DNA of 5,887 bases from Dehalococcoidia bacterium (GTDB lineage Bacteria; Chloroflexota; Dehalococcoidia; GIF9; AB-539-J10). Below, piece by piece: positions 5,885 to 5,887 of this stretch. The stretch covers positions 1 through 5,887 of the forward strand of contig JAOUDT010000085.1 in NCBI GenBank assembly GCA_029859145.1, written 5' to 3'. The notes beneath the pieces were generated by a model, which saw only the letters and a program-made list of their open reading frames with translations, searched no databases and was not told the DNA's origin. Made by a program: the position numbers and the translations under genes. Position 1 is the first letter of the stretch; each line of letters opens with the position of its first letter.

Positions 5885-5887
5885 GGA
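5862..5887 (+). CDS. Possible start of a following gene (only about 8 codons visible)
   Basis: An ATG at 5862 opens a frame different from holB and reads MYEILNDR to the window edge, overlapping the holB end by 23 bases. A strong AGGAGGG lies 15 bases upstream. Tight packing of the preceding genes makes an overlapping start plausible, but eight residues do not allow a family assignment and the real downstream gene may begin beyond the edge. Confidence 0.25.

Noticed and set aside
1..5887. Mobile element, CRISPR, phage, toxin-antitoxin or novel defence system
   Set aside because: No terminal inverted repeats, transposase or integrase motifs, repeat arrays or unexplained small genes are visible. 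All substantial coding sequence belongs to known housekeeping families.

Overview
The window is an ordinary-looking bacterial chromosomal segment of core metabolism and replication genes. It holds one truncated gene on the minus strand at the left edge (folP, dihydropteroate synthase) and five tightly packed plus-strand genes: a two-subunit aconitase/3-isopropylmalate dehydratase (leuC- and leuD-type), an isocitrate dehydrogenase (icd), diaminopimelate decarboxylase (lysA) and the DNA polymerase III delta-prime subunit (holB). A new reading frame may begin in the last bases. I see no rRNA, tRNA, CRISPR array, insertion sequence, attachment site or phage gene, and no non-coding stretch longer than 65 bases.

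Organism: the protein styles (a dihydropteroate synthase with a WGQRTYIMG lead-in and an SFSGDG loop, an archaeal-type split aconitase/isopropylmalate dehydratase of about 417 + 177 residues, and a short isocitrate dehydrogenase next to it) and the leuC-leuD-icd gene order recall Dehalococcoidia in the phylum Chloroflexota. This is an inference from remembered gene order, not a database result. Lysine is apparently made through diaminopimelate.

Layout: positions 1-506 carry the 5' part of folP on the minus strand; its C-terminal part lies outside the window. Positions 507-555 are a 49-base divergent promoter region in which the folP -10 and the candidate leuC -35 share bases. Positions 556-3468 form a leuC-leuD-icd operon: leuC and leuD overlap by one base (TAATG), and leuD and icd are separated by 31 bases that include a short hairpin covering the icd ribosome binding site. 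Positions 3469-3531 hold a weak candidate promoter for lysA, whose stop codon is separated from the holB start by a single base.

How the genes work together: the first three plus-strand genes most simply read as the citrate to isocitrate to 2-oxoglutarate branch that feeds glutamate synthesis. The dehydrogenase has the isocitrate-type substrate signature (S-x-N-x-x-x-R) and not that of isopropylmalate dehydrogenase, and the small dehydratase subunit has an arginine near its substrate loop, as expected for a tricarboxylate substrate. lysA and holB are unrelated housekeeping genes that appear to be co-transcribed. The points most worth checking are the predicted NADP preference of the short isocitrate dehydrogenase, the likely mis-naming of the dehydratase as a leucine-pathway enzyme, the compact divergent promoter, and signs of leaderless transcription at folP and possibly lysA. 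I did not find a previously undescribed system.
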